A DNA stretch of 64,000 bases from Flavobacteriaceae bacterium (GTDB taxonomy: Bacteria > Bacteroidota > Bacteroidia > Flavobacteriales > Flavobacteriaceae). Numbering within the stretch: the first letter of the stretch is position 1; every line of letters begins with the position of its first letter. Location: positions 1 to 64,000 of the forward strand of contig JAPOSZ010000030.1 in NCBI GenBank assembly GCA_026709415.1, read 5' to 3'. Under the pieces are notes generated by a model, which was not told the DNA's origin, did not search any database, and worked only from the letters and a program-made list of their open reading frames with translations. Below are positions 37,170-46,469 of the stretch, one piece after another. Position numbers and translations under genes: made by a program.

Positions 37170-37613
37170 TTAATTCAAATATTCAAGGATCAATTGAGGT
37201 TCCCAACCTCTTCGTTTTAGATAGTCAGAGATTAGTTTGTTGGCTTTTATGGGAGGGGTCTCTCGATAGGTGCTTTTGGCTTTTTCTAATACCGAAATAA
37301 ATTGTTCTACATAGTCTTTCGGATCGATTAAATTCAATCCATATTGAACCAAATAGTCTGAAATATCCCTTGTTTTTAGTTCGCTAATCAATCGCAAATT
37401 ACCCCAATGAGATTGATTGAATTTTCCGATGACAAAAGATTCTACAAAGCGTTTTTCATTTAAAAAATTTTCTTCGATCAGATATTGTTTTAATTCTCCT
37501 TGATAACCATAAGGTACTTTGAGTTGTCTCATTTTCATATTAACTTCCTGATGGCATCGATCTTGGTATTGGCAATAAAACTCCAATTTTTTTTTGTATT
37601 TCTCTAAACTCAT
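37170..37613 (-). CDS. recX: RecX family regulatory protein
   Basis: 147 residues from ATG 37613. Three-helix repeats of the RecX type are visible: YQGELKQYLIEENFLNEKRF, VESFVIGKFNQSHWGNLRLI, and the C-terminal KLISDYLKRRGWEPQLILEY. RecX modulates RecA filaments. It converges on atpC with zero spacing. No recA is in the window. Confidence 0.88.
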   Translation of the reverse strand: MSLEKYKKKLEFYCQYQDRCHQEVNMKMRQLKVPYGYQGELKQYLIEENFLNEKRFVESFVIGKFNQSHWGNLRLISELKTRDISDYLVQYGLNLIDPKDYVEQFISVLEKAKSTYRETPPIKANKLISDYLKRRGWEPQLILEYLN

Positions 37614-37638
37614 CAGTTTATTTTAAGCCCCATTGTCT

Positions 37639-37794
37639 ATGACAAACAAGGACTCAAAATTAGATGAATTGATTCAACGGTTAATTGGAAATTCAGTGGT
37701 CAACTTTATCGATGAACAACAAATAACCCATTGTCCTGAACCAACGGAATTAGCCCCTTGGTATAAAAAAGGAAAGCCTGAACAAAGGCTTTAG
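37639..37794 (+). CDS. 51-residue ORF of unknown function
   Basis: ATG 37639 opens MTNKDSKLDELIQRLIGNSV, VNFIDEQQITHCPEPTELAP, WYKKGKPEQRL, ending at TAG 37792-37794. It diverges from recX with 25 bases between starts. The composition is protein-like, with an amphipathic helix at the start. I recognise no family. It may be the preserved beginning of a longer gene disrupted by the debris downstream. Confidence 0.35.
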   Translation: MTNKDSKLDELIQRLIGNSVVNFIDEQQITHCPEPTELAPWYKKGKPEQRL

Positions 37795-37901
37795 AAAATA
37801 TGAAAGAGCCCTTTGAACAATGCAAAATAAAAAAGTAGGTGACGAGGAAACTATTTTTTCTTTTTCAGCCAATGGATCCACTCATTGGATGTGGTTTTCC
37901 T

Positions 37902-38155
37902 CTAAAAAATCACGATATTTCTCTGGTTTCGGCTTATTTGGCTCATTTTTCCTTCATTTTTAAGCCGAACAAGGCTTTGAGGGTTTCTTTTTTCCATGCT
38001 ACTTTTTAGGTTGGCATGAAAGCCATCATGCCTAGTGATCTCTTTGAATTCTAGGCGATTGACTCCAAAATATTGGTGATGGACTTTCTCAAACCCCTTG
38101 AATCGGGTGACTTGACCTTGGAACCAACGAGTCAGGCCACCAAAGGTCTGTGAAA
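37902..38155 (-). pseudogene. possible transposase C-terminal remnant
   Basis: The minus strand is open for 84 codons after an in-frame TAA. It reads QTFGGLTRWFQGQVTRFKGF, EKVHHQYFGVNRLEFKEITR, HDGFHANLKSSMEKRNPQ. There is no start codon at its beginning. The pattern RWF..RFKG..+VH.Q resembles the C-terminal part of some DDE transposases, but I cannot fix the family. The surrounding 37800-38250 holds no intact gene. Confidence 0.35.
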
Positions 38156-38250
38156 ATGATTATGGATACTATTCCATCAATAGCAGGCGAGACTTTTTAG
38201 ACGGTATGGAACAATCTTTAGTTGCTGAAGGAAGCCCATGTTCTAAATCA

Positions 38251-38397
38251 TTAATTATCCCATCGACTCGATATATCTTGTAAAAGAAACTCTTCTTGCA
38301 ACCAAGTTTTCATTGATGGAATAGGAATAACCAACGGTTTATTGGGTAATTCATGGAAAACTCCTTTTTGAAAAAAACGTTCAAACAATCGAATCAT
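38251..38397 (-). CDS. 48-residue ORF overlapping its upstream neighbour
   Basis: ATG 38397 gives MIRLFERFFQKGVFHELPNK, PLVIPIPSMKTWLQEEFLLQ, DISSRWDN. It overlaps the end of the 83-residue ORF by 17 bases in another frame. The two could be one gene split by a frameshift or two coupled small genes. No family is recognised. Translation is uncertain. Confidence 0.3.
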   Translation of the reverse strand: MIRLFERFFQKGVFHELPNKPLVIPIPSMKTWLQEEFLLQDISSRWDN

Positions 38398-38632
38398 CTT
38401 TATAACCTATGATATCTGGATTCTTTTTTAAAAAATTGATTAACAACTCACATTCGCTATGAAGAAAATTTTTCAACCGTCCTTGATAATACTCATAACG
38501 TAATTCTTTGCCATGTTTCATCATCCTATCAAATCCTTTTTCTGTCAATTGACCATTGGATTGTTGCACTACTTTTTTCGCAGCATACCCATAATTGACT
38601 ACATGATGAGCCCAACCTTGTGTTTCTTTCAT
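38381..38632 (-). CDS. 83-residue hypothetical protein
   Basis: ATG 38632 opens a helical, charged protein: MKETQGWAHHVVNYGYAAKK, VVQQSNGQLTEKGFDRMMKH, GKELRYEYYQGRLKNFLHSE, CELLINFLKKNPDIIGYKDD. I recognise no domain. It is flanked by IS-like debris and a repeat fragment, so it may be part of an acquired, partly decayed segment. It continues into a second frame at 38397 that may belong to the same original gene. Confidence 0.4.
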   Translation of the reverse strand: MKETQGWAHHVVNYGYAAKKVVQQSNGQLTEKGFDRMMKHGKELRYEYYQGRLKNFLHSECELLINFLKKNPDIIGYKDDSIV

Positions 38633-38752
38633 CGTTTAAGTTCTATATCTTATTCTTTTTTAATTTTTTACGCCTCGAAAGTTCAAAGATATGGCGGAGT
38701 TCACGGTTGAATATAAGCATTGAAAGACGCTACACAGCAATTTCAGATACTT

Positions 38753-38840
38753 GGAATGAAACATGACACTCGTGGAGACAATAACGATAAAGTTCGTTTT
38801 CGGTATGGGATACAATTTTTAGACGGATTAGACAATTTTT
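38753..38840. repeat. short piece related to dispersed repeats A and B
   Basis: The stretch aacgataaagttcgttttcg followed by gtatggg resembles aaatagaaggattcgatttt and cggtagggg in copy B (about 31010-31045). In one frame all copies give a pattern like KIRF..G. The match covers only some 30 bases, so it may be fortuitous. Nothing else is apparent in 38640-39017. Confidence 0.3.
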
Positions 38841-39017
38841 TAACGCTCTAAAACATCTTTGAGGTCCCAAGACACGCCTTGGCTTAATGTCTTTACTTTA
38901 ATTGTAATTAAAGTTGATACGGTGAAGTTTATGTGAATTACTCTATTTTATGGTTTGGTTAATAATTTGATGGTTTAATATGATCAATGGACTTTTCGAA
39001 ATGTAAAATCAATCCCT

Positions 39018-39025
39018 TAGTTTTG
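39018..39025 (+). promoter_or_regulatory. -7 box TAGTTTTG upstream of the SPOR-protein gene
   Basis: TAnnTTTG match 21 bases before ATG 39047. Its distance to the start agrees with the atpD case (22 bases). Confidence 0.4.
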
Positions 39026-39046
39026 AATTTGATTTGAAACATAAAA

Positions 39047-40201
39047 ATGGAAGTACACAAGGCCATTTTAGAGTTGTTGGAAACTAAAAACCAATTGACG
39101 GTACCATACTTTGGAACTTTTTTTATCAAAGAAAACAAAGCCCGTTCTAATCAAAGAGGCACCTATTATTCTAAAAAAAGAATGATTGATTCATTTGATC
39201 CAACGCGCCATATCAATGACCGAGAGCTAGCCGAATTCCTAGCAGAAAAAAAACAAATTTCATATGCCTTAGCTCTCAAAAAAATACAAGGTTCGGTAGG
39301 CTATTGGAAATCTCAAATTAAAAAGGGTCCTTACCAAATTGATGGCCTCGGAACTTTTAACCGAAATCAAAACCGAATAGATTTCCAAGGGTTAAAAACT
39401 GGGGTGAGTGTGTCTGAAAATTTTGGTCTTCCATCACAAATTACGGTGCCATCAATACAGCCAAGTCAAAACCCTCAAAAAAAAGCCAAAGGATCTGCAA
39501 AAAACACAGCCATAGTTGCCAATCAAAATTCCAAATCCAAACAAAACGCATCGGTTTCAAAAATAGAATCTACCAAAGGATTTGCTCAACCCAAAACCGC
39601 CTCAAAAGATTCATCAAAGCCACCATCGAAATCAAACATTGCAGATAAACAAAAAACGGCAAATATTGTTTTTGATACCAAACAGCCACCCCAAAAAAAG
39701 AAAATCAAATCGGGAGATTCATTTTACCCTAGAAGAAAATCCTTTCCAATCAAAATCGCATTGGCTTTGTCATTTATAATCGGACTGATCGTAGGATCCG
39801 TTGGCGTGTATTATTTCTTCGTGGACGTTGAGCCATCTATTGAACCGTCTAACATAACTAAAACCAGTCAGGAGATAAAATCTAATGAACTCGATTCAAT
39901 CACCAAGGAAATAACGCCACCAGTTCAAATCATCGATACGATCATAACACCAACAATTCCAGATATTGAAAGTGAAATTTTCGCCATTGTGATCGGATCT
40001 TTCAATACGCAAAGTGAAGCCCTTCAATTCATTGAAGATATAAAACCACAAAATGTAGAAGCCCGCATATCCAATCGAACGGGTCAATCTCGTATAAGGG
40101 TCATCACTGGATACTATGACTCTGTCAATCAAGCGCTAGAGGCTTTAGATAAAATTCAACAGACCATCACAGCCGATGCATGGATTTTAAAAGAAGATTG
40201 A
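39047..40201 (+). CDS. HU-CCDC81 / SPOR domain membrane protein
   Basis: 384 residues from ATG 39047. The N-terminal 1-115 match the bacterial HU-CCDC81 domain pair (TVPYFGTFFIKENKARSNQR, KGPYQIDGLGTFNRNQNRID). A Lys/Ser/Gln/Pro-rich linker is followed by one membrane helix (about 243-265, IALALSFIIGLIVGSVGVYY). A C-terminal SPOR peptidoglycan-binding domain runs about 305-384 (AIVIGSFNTQSEALQFIEDI, RIRVITGYYDSVNQALEALD). The cytoplasmic HU part and periplasmic SPOR part suggest a septum-associated linker, as for other SPOR proteins. Its stop abuts that of the convergent EnvC-like gene. Confidence 0.82.
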   Translation: MEVHKAILELLETKNQLTVPYFGTFFIKENKARSNQRGTYYSKKRMIDSFDPTRHINDRELAEFLAEKKQISYALALKKIQGSVGYWKSQIKKGPYQIDGLGTFNRNQNRIDFQGLKTGVSVSENFGLPSQITVPSIQPSQNPQKKAKGSAKNTAIVANQNSKSKQNASVSKIESTKGFAQPKTASKDSSKPPSKSNIADKQKTANIVFDTKQPPQKKKIKSGDSFYPRRKSFPIKIALALSFIIGLIVGSVGVYYFFVDVEPSIEPSNITKTSQEIKSNELDSITKEITPPVQIIDTIITPTIPDIESEIFAIVIGSFNTQSEALQFIEDIKPQNVEARISNRTGQSRIRVITGYYDSVNQALEALDKIQQTITADAWILKED

Positions 40202-41377
40202 TCAGCTTCGACTACGTAACCAGTGGATTGGATTTTTTGCTTGGGTGTTTTCAAAAAGACTGAATGTAAAACTCGACCTTCCAGTTTTTTGATTGGTAAA
40301 GGCATTTCCAATGACTTGTAGTGCATCAACAGCTTGTCCTGATTCAACTTTTAAATCGACTAAATTTTTATAAACGGTGATGTATTGTCCATGTTGTATC
40401 AATACGGAATAATTGCTGCCTCGAAAAGATAAAATGGATACTACTTTTCCATCGAAAACCGATCTAACCTGTGAATTGGGTTTGGTTGCCATGGTGATGC
40501 CCAAGTTTTCAATAATGATCGTAGGAACAATGGGATGGTACTGACGACCAAATTTTCTTGTCACCACACCTTCTTCCACCGGCCATGGTAATTTCCCTTT
40601 GAAAGTATGAAAATCACCACCGAAGTTAATAGGATCATCAGACTTTGAAGCGACCACTTCTTCGACTAAAGTTTGTATTTCTAATTCGAGCCGTTCATCA
40701 AGTTCTCGTTTTTGGTTGATTTGATTGACAAAATTTTTTTCTTGTCTGCTATAGGATCGAAGCAATAGCCGCTGTCGAAATGTTTCTTTTTCTAAATCTT
40801 TTAATCGTTCTATTCGCGCACTTTGCAATTCTTGTTTGGCTTGCCTTATGGTCAGTAGAGAATCCGCTTTTGTTTCTAAAACCGATACCCTTTGTTCGAT
40901 TTCATTTTTGATGTTTCTTCGATTATTGACATAGTGTTGTATGTATTGATTACGCTTATAACCTTGTATAAAATTTTTAGAAAACAAGATCATCATCCAA
41001 GCATTTTTATCAACTCTACTCTTGTGAGCTGCTTTGATGACTAAAGCATAATTGACTTTTAATTGATCCAATGTTTTTTGCTGTGATGCCATCTGATCTT
41101 CTAAGGTGATGGACAATGAATCTAAAATGATATTTTGTTGGTCATGGATATCGATCAGCTCATTGAGCTGATTGACTTTTAGATTCGTTTCTTCTAAATT
41201 GACCAAAACATCTCTTGAATCAATTTTTATTTTGCTCATTAAGGCATTGAGTTCACGAATTTCTATTCGAAGTTCTTTTTGTCTTTCAAAGAGTTGATTT
41301 TTTCTGTTTTGAGATGTTTGTCCCAATAGATGAACAGATCCTAATATGATGAAAAAACAAAAGAGGAGGCATTTCAT
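40202..41377 (-). CDS. EnvC-like murein hydrolase activator with degenerate LytM (M23) domain
   Basis: 391 residues from ATG 41377. A signal peptide is at about 1-19 (GSVHLLGQ). Long coiled coils span about 20-250 (ELRIEIRELNALMSKIKIDS, VNQIN..ELDERLELEIQTL). A LytM domain spans about 270-391 (EGVVTRKFGRQYHPIVPTII, VRSVFDGKVVSI, VLIQHGQYITVYKNL). The zinc ligands HxxxD and HxH are not preserved, like E. coli EnvC, which activates amidases without cutting. It overlaps the DUF4292 gene by four bases. Confidence 0.85.
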   Translation of the reverse strand: MKCLLFCFFIILGSVHLLGQTSQNRKNQLFERQKELRIEIRELNALMSKIKIDSRDVLVNLEETNLKVNQLNELIDIHDQQNIILDSLSITLEDQMASQQKTLDQLKVNYALVIKAAHKSRVDKNAWMMILFSKNFIQGYKRNQYIQHYVNNRRNIKNEIEQRVSVLETKADSLLTIRQAKQELQSARIERLKDLEKETFRQRLLLRSYSRQEKNFVNQINQKRELDERLELEIQTLVEEVVASKSDDPINFGGDFHTFKGKLPWPVEEGVVTRKFGRQYHPIVPTIIIENLGITMATKPNSQVRSVFDGKVVSILSFRGSNYSVLIQHGQYITVYKNLVDLKVESGQAVDALQVIGNAFTNQKTGRSSFTFSLFENTQAKNPIHWLRSRS

Positions 41378-42180
41378 TTCGAAAGTAAAATCGGCTTGTA
41401 GTTTTCAGGAATTTTGAAGGGGATAGCCACATCTTGATCGAAGAGATTGATTTGCTTATATTCAATGACGACTTGCACTACCTGTTGAGGTTCGACGATG
41501 GACATTTCAATTACCCTTGGATAATCGTTCCCTTCGACGGAGATATGATTTTTATAGCGGATGTTGAGCGTTTTAGTGGTTCCCGGTAAGAGAATTCGTT
41601 GTTCTTGGAGTAAAAAGCTTTTTGGATCTATAAATAAGGTGGGGATGGTTTTTCCTTTCGTTCTTTCAGCTATTAAAATATAATTGATGGGGTTATCTAT
41701 GGTTTTCCATTTTACATTGGAAATGTCTATCAGTGATTTTCCCAATAAAAGATTTTCAATCAATTGAAAATTGACTTGGTCATTGTTTAAAAACGTCCGG
41801 ATGGCTTGGTAATCATCTTCGAAATAGGTTTTTTGAAAACGTTCATAAAACTGAATGGTTTCAGGTGTTACCAAAACTCTCGCAATAGGAACAATCATCA
41901 CAGCATTAATCCAAACGGCTTTGTTTTGAATCATTCTCAACTGGATATTGATTTTTTCCGAAATATTCCCATTGGTAAACAAAGCGGTGCCTCTAATATT
42001 TAATGCTTTATGTTTTGGATACGCTTTTTCAATTTCATCGACCAAAGAAACCACATCGATCGCTTTGATGGGTTGTGGAGAAGGAATCACTTTTTTAGTC
42101 GAAACACAACCGATAGACAACAAAAACACAAATAGAATGGCACTGTAAAAACAAAAGGATTTAGGAAGGATCAAAGGCAT
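41374..42180 (-). CDS. DUF4292 lipoprotein (LolB-like)
   Basis: 268 residues from ATG 42180, with a lipobox at Cys25 (LLSIGC). The body has ALNIRGTALFTNGNISEKIN, IQLRMIQNKAVWINAVMIVP and IARVLVTPETIQFYERFQKT, typical of DUF4292, which has the half-barrel fold of LolA/LolB-type carriers. It precedes the EnvC-like gene (ATGA overlap), the usual flavobacterial order. A role in lipoprotein or lipid transit to the outer membrane is inferred from fold only. Confidence 0.8.
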   Translation of the reverse strand: MPLILPKSFCFYSAILFVFLLSIGCVSTKKVIPSPQPIKAIDVVSLVDEIEKAYPKHKALNIRGTALFTNGNISEKINIQLRMIQNKAVWINAVMIVPIARVLVTPETIQFYERFQKTYFEDDYQAIRTFLNNDQVNFQLIENLLLGKSLIDISNVKWKTIDNPINYILIAERTKGKTIPTLFIDPKSFLLQEQRILLPGTTKTLNIRYKNHISVEGNDYPRVIEMSIVEPQQVVQVVIEYKQINLFDQDVAIPFKIPENYKPILLSK

Positions 42181-42404
42181 AAAAACCCTGCAAAATTAAA
42201 CATCCATAAGTAGTCTATAGACCAACATGACCTGGGGGATGTTACCTTCTCAGCCAAAAGAGTATCCTTTCCCCTGCAGAATCCACTAAAATTCAGAATA
42301 CTTTCAATATCATAAGGAAAAAACAATTAACAAATCCGGAGTTATTTCGTCTTAATCATGGAGTCTAATGGCCTCAAAATCAAATTGATTTGGTCTGTAA
42401 TTAC

Positions 42405-42412
42405 TAAATTCG
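42405..42412 (+). promoter_or_regulatory. near-consensus -7 box TAAATTCG before the M16 operon
   Basis: One mismatch to TAnnTTTG. A TTG at 42385-42387 sits 17 bases upstream. ATG 42432 follows by 19 bases. Confidence 0.3.
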
Positions 42413-42431
42413 CAACTCTTATAAAGTAACA

Positions 42432-43793
42432 ATGACAAATAACACAAGAAATATGAAAAGACATTTTATTCTTTTCGTTTTATTGGTTTTAGGCTTTGGT
42501 TTAAAAAGTCAGCAGGTAGAATTTATTGAATATAAACTGGGTAACGGTCTTCATGTCATTCTACACCAAGACAATAACGCCCCCGTTGTGACGGTTTCTG
42601 TCCTATATCATGTCGGCGCAAAAGATGAAGACCCAGAAAGAACTGGGTTTGCTCATTTTTTTGAACACTTGCTATTTGAAGGAACAAAAAATATTGAAAA
42701 AGGAAAGTGGTTCAATATTGTAACGTCTCATGGTGGATCTAACAATGCCTATACGACGCAAGATTTCACATATTACTATGAAAACTTTCCCTCCAATAGT
42801 CTGGAATTAGGATTGTGGATGGAATCTGAGCGAATGCTTCATCCCGTAATCGATCAAATAGGGGTTGATACACAAAATGAAGTCGTCAAAGAAGAACGTC
42901 GATTACGTTATGATAATTCACCGTATGGTCGTTGGTATGAAGTGGTCAAAAAGCATTTATTTGTGGATCATCCATATAAGAATTCGACCATCGGGAAAAT
43001 GGAACATTTGGATGCGGCTACTCTCGAAGAATTTATAGCTTTTAACAAAAAATACTACATACCCAATAATGCGGTATTGACTGTAGCGGGTGATATCGAT
43101 ATCGATCAAACCAAAAAATGGATCGAAGACTATTTTGGCCCCATTCCCAAAGGAGAGGAAATTGTAAGAAGCTTTCCTGTGGAGCAACCCATTACAGAAA
43201 CTATATATGCGGAAACTTTCGATCCCAATATTCAAGTTCCGGCTATTTTTACTGCTTACCGAATTCCAGGAATCAAATCAAGAGAGGCCAAAGTCATGGA
43301 TATGATTTCGACTTATCTCAGTGATGGAAACAGTTCCAAATTATACAAAAGATTGGTAGAAGATAAAAAAATGGCCTTGCAAGTGGCTGCCTTCAATGAT
43401 GGGGGTGAAGATTATGGAACTTATGTCATTCTAGCTTTACCTCAAGGCGAACACCAGTTAGATGATTTATTAATCGAAATCGATGATGAAGTCAAAAAAT
43501 TACAGACCGATTTGATTTCTGAAAGAGATTATCAGAAGTTGTTGAATATCTATGAAGACAATTTTGTGAATTCAAACTCTTCGATTGCCGGCATTGCCAA
43601 TTCATTAGCAGAAGCCTATAAAATATTAGGGGATACGAATTTAGTCAATACCGAAATCGATGCCTATCGCTCGATCACTAGAGAAGAAATTCGAGCCGCC
43701 GCTCAAAAATTTTTAAAGCCAAATCAACGATTGGTCCTCGACTATTTACCTGAATCTAACGATGATAATCAAGAGTCGGAACCATCTGAATAA
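42432..43793 (+). CDS. M16 zinc peptidase (active subunit)
   Basis: 453 residues from ATG 42432. A start at ATG 42453 would begin directly at the signal peptide MKRHFILFVLLVLGFGLKS. The inverted zinc motif HFFEH is at 75-79 with the distal Glu in NEVVKEERRLR. Substrate-binding R/Y region ..AYR.. is present, and FLKPNQRLVLDYLP closes the domain. It is periplasmic. The second, inactive M16 protein follows after six bases, the typical two-subunit arrangement in which this protein supplies catalysis. Confidence 0.9.
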   Translation: MTNNTRNMKRHFILFVLLVLGFGLKSQQVEFIEYKLGNGLHVILHQDNNAPVVTVSVLYHVGAKDEDPERTGFAHFFEHLLFEGTKNIEKGKWFNIVTSHGGSNNAYTTQDFTYYYENFPSNSLELGLWMESERMLHPVIDQIGVDTQNEVVKEERRLRYDNSPYGRWYEVVKKHLFVDHPYKNSTIGKMEHLDAATLEEFIAFNKKYYIPNNAVLTVAGDIDIDQTKKWIEDYFGPIPKGEEIVRSFPVEQPITETIYAETFDPNIQVPAIFTAYRIPGIKSREAKVMDMISTYLSDGNSSKLYKRLVEDKKMALQVAAFNDGGEDYGTYVILALPQGEHQLDDLLIEIDDEVKKLQTDLISERDYQKLLNIYEDNFVNSNSSIAGIANSLAEAYKILGDTNLVNTEIDAYRSITREEIRAAAQKFLKPNQRLVLDYLPESNDDNQESEPSE

Positions 43794-43799
43794 AAAAAC

Positions 43800-45869
43800 A
43801 TGAAAAAAATATCCATTTTAATCGTTTTTATGGTTTGTGCCCAATTGAGCGCACAAATTGATAGAAGCATCATCCCAAAACCGGGTCCTACGCCTGAAAT
43901 CAACATCGGAGACCCTCAAAAATTTATCACCCCCAATGGGATAACTGTTTTAGTTGTTGAAAATAACAAACTACCTCGAGTGAGTGTTAGTTTACGGATC
44001 GATAACAAACCCAAATCACATGGTGATAAAGTTGGGGTGAGTAGTTTGTTGGGAAGTCTCATCGGCAAAGGATCGACTAATATACCAATGGAAGAATTTT
44101 ATGATGAAGTGGATTTTATGGGAGCCAGTGTTAGTATATCTTCATCGGGAGGATCTGCTAGCTCGTTGACTCGGTACTTTCCTCGAATCTTTGAAATGTT
44201 TGCCGATGCAGCGCTAAATCCCAATTTCACTCAAGAAGAATTTATCAAAGAAAGAGATGAATTGATTTCGGGACTGAAAACGGCTGAAAACAGTGTCCAA
44301 GCAGCAGCGGGTCGGGTAGAAGACTTAGTTACTTATGGGGCGGACCATCCTTTTGGTGAGTATACATCTGAGGAATCCGTCAATAACGTGACGCTGGAAG
44401 ATGTTGAAGAGTTGTACAAAGCAAATTTTGATGTCAATAGAGCCTATCTTGTCTTTGTTGGTAACATCACATTAGATCAAGCCAAAGACTTAGCCAATCA
44501 GCATTTTGGTTCTTGGACCACCATGGCTTCAGTAGCACCGGAACCATTACCGGTGCCTAAAAATCCAGAATCTGCCGTTATAGAATTTGTCGATATGCCC
44601 AATGCGGTTCAATCTGAAATCGCTGTTAACTATACAACAGAAATCGCTAGAACTCATCCTGATTATTTTGCCATTTTAAAAGCCAATCAAATTTTAGGAG
44701 GTGGTGCTGAAGCTCGTTTATTTTTGAATTTGAGAGAAGACAAGGGCTATACTTATGGAGCTTATTCCTCTTATAGTTTCAGGCACCATACGGTTGAAAC
44801 ATTTTCAGCTTCCACCAGTGTAAGAAATGCGGTAACGGATAGTTCTGTTGTTCAAATTTTATCGGAACTAGAGAAATTGAAAAACCAGCCGGTTTCTGAT
44901 GAAGAGTTGAATTTGGTCCGAGCTAAATATCTTGGAAGTTTTGTTCGATCTTTAGAAAATCCTTCCACGATTGCCAATTATGCCTATAATATCATCACAG
45001 AGGGACTCCCTGAAGACTTTTACAGGACCTATTTGCAAAATATCCAAAACGTGACAGTAGAAGACATTCAGCGTGTTGCTCAAACCTATTTCCCATTAGA
45101 AAATGCTCGAATAATTGTTACGGGTAAGGGCAGTGATGTATTAGAGGGATTAGAAAATATCGAAATCAATGGAACCAAATTAAAAGTAAATTATTATGAT
45201 AAATGGGGACATACGATTCCTAGACCTCATTCTGAGATTGACGTGCCTGAAGGATTTTCCGTTGGTCGTGTTATTGATGCCTACATCGAAGCCATTGGTG
45301 GGAGAGAAGCTTTAGAAAAAATCGAAAACATAAAATCCTTTCTTGTGGCTGAAGTCCAAGGGATGGTGATTGAAGCCGAGGGGGTTAAATCCGTAGAAGG
45401 GAAATCATGGAATATTTCTAAAATGGGTGGACAAGTCATTCAAAAATCAGTGGTATCGGATGGTTCGTCGTATTCAGAAGTCATGGGACAACGAATAGAA
45501 ATAGAGGGCCCAGAGTTGGAATTGTTAATATTACAATCCTATCCATTTCCAGAATTGAAGTTTGATATTGAAAATCTTGAATATTTAGGCACTATTGAAG
45601 TGGGAGACAAAACAGGACACCATATCAAAATCAGCGATAATTTCTCACAAGTTTATGATACAGAGACCAATTTATTGATCCAAAGTAGCACCATCGCTGA
45701 AGCGCAAGGTCAGGTGATCGAAACCGATATACAATTGAAAGACTATCAAGAAATCGATGGGATTTTAATTCCACATACCATTACCACTAATCAAATGGGC
45801 GTTGACATCATTGGGGCATTAAAATCGGTCGAATTCAATGCCGAACTTGACGACTCAATTTTTGATTAA
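43800..45869 (+). CDS. M16 peptidase-like subunit lacking HxxEH, with C-terminal LolA-like domain
   Basis: 689 residues from ATG 43800, with a signal peptide ending near QLSAQ. The M16 fold is clear (TPNGITVLVVENNKLPRVSV, GGGAEARLFLNLREDKGYTY with the R/Y substrate motif), but no HxxEH is present where it should be (GVSSLLGSLIGKGST). It is therefore the non-catalytic partner. Residues about 485-689 form an extra domain (AYIEAIGGREALEKIENIKS, ETDIQLKDYQEIDGILIPHT) resembling outer-membrane lipoprotein-sorting (LolA-type) domains. The fusion is found in other Bacteroidetes. Confidence 0.88.
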   Translation: MKKISILIVFMVCAQLSAQIDRSIIPKPGPTPEINIGDPQKFITPNGITVLVVENNKLPRVSVSLRIDNKPKSHGDKVGVSSLLGSLIGKGSTNIPMEEFYDEVDFMGASVSISSSGGSASSLTRYFPRIFEMFADAALNPNFTQEEFIKERDELISGLKTAENSVQAAAGRVEDLVTYGADHPFGEYTSEESVNNVTLEDVEELYKANFDVNRAYLVFVGNITLDQAKDLANQHFGSWTTMASVAPEPLPVPKNPESAVIEFVDMPNAVQSEIAVNYTTEIARTHPDYFAILKANQILGGGAEARLFLNLREDKGYTYGAYSSYSFRHHTVETFSASTSVRNAVTDSSVVQILSELEKLKNQPVSDEELNLVRAKYLGSFVRSLENPSTIANYAYNIITEGLPEDFYRTYLQNIQNVTVEDIQRVAQTYFPLENARIIVTGKGSDVLEGLENIEINGTKLKVNYYDKWGHTIPRPHSEIDVPEGFSVGRVIDAYIEAIGGREALEKIENIKSFLVAEVQGMVIEAEGVKSVEGKSWNISKMGGQVIQKSVVSDGSSYSEVMGQRIEIEGPELELLILQSYPFPELKFDIENLEYLGTIEVGDKTGHHIKISDNFSQVYDTETNLLIQSSTIAEAQGQVIETDIQLKDYQEIDGILIPHTITTNQMGVDIIGALKSVEFNAELDDSIFD

Positions 45870-46073
45870 GTCTTAATTCTTCAACTGGGTATCGATATCA
45901 TTGAGAACATAGAGGTTAAGATTAAAAACAAATATCATGCTTCGATTCCTGAAACAGGATGTTTATAGAATGGTGGTATCAACATAGAAATTTTCAAGTC
46001 GCCCATGGAAATGATTCCCATTTAAAAAATGGTTGTTAAATATAAAACTCCGTTGTTATCCATTTGAAATTCA

Positions 46074-46469
46074 ATGAGAATGAAATCGCTTTCTTCAATG
46101 GCCTTATGGATGGTTATTCTAATAGGCACCAGTGCTTGCAAAAACGCTTCGAACCCGCCAATCGTCACCCTTGATGTCGAAAACTCTTCAGAGCCAGTGC
46201 AAGCCAATGCTTTAGCCTTATTGACTATCGATGGGATGGTTTGTGAAATAGGATGTGCTAAATTTATTGAAGATCAACTCAATGACTTGAATGGTGTGTC
46301 AACGGCTCAAGTTAATTTTGAAACCAAAGTGGCATCGATTTCTTTTGATTCCAAATTGTTAGAGCTAGCCGATTTTATTAAAACAGTAGAAGATTTGGAA
46401 TCTCGATTTAAAGTGGTGAATTGGAATCTGGAGAAACAAAAATCGGAAAACTTAATTCCATTGGAATGA
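46074..46469 (+). CDS. heavy-metal-associated (HMA) domain lipoprotein
   Basis: 131 residues from ATG 46074. The signal ends in LIGTSAC (Cys22), a likely lipobox. An HMA-like ferredoxin fold follows with TIDGMVCEIGCAKFIEDQL: Cys57 and Cys61 are spaced CxxxC rather than the CxxC of classic HMA domains, a variant common in flavobacterial homologues. VSTAQVNFETKVASISFD is the usual beta-alpha-beta continuation. It may bind a soft metal in the periplasm. Its 3' end overlaps gldD by 18 bases, converging. Confidence 0.75.
   Translation: MRMKSLSSMALWMVILIGTSACKNASNPPIVTLDVENSSEPVQANALALLTIDGMVCEIGCAKFIEDQLNDLNGVSTAQVNFETKVASISFDSKLLELADFIKTVEDLESRFKVVNWNLEKQKSENLIPLE

Noticed and set aside
37160..37180. 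AT-rich inverted repeat at the atpC/recX junction as a bidirectional terminator
   Set aside because: The repeat is made almost entirely of A and T (ttgaataattaattcaa) and would not form a stable hairpin.
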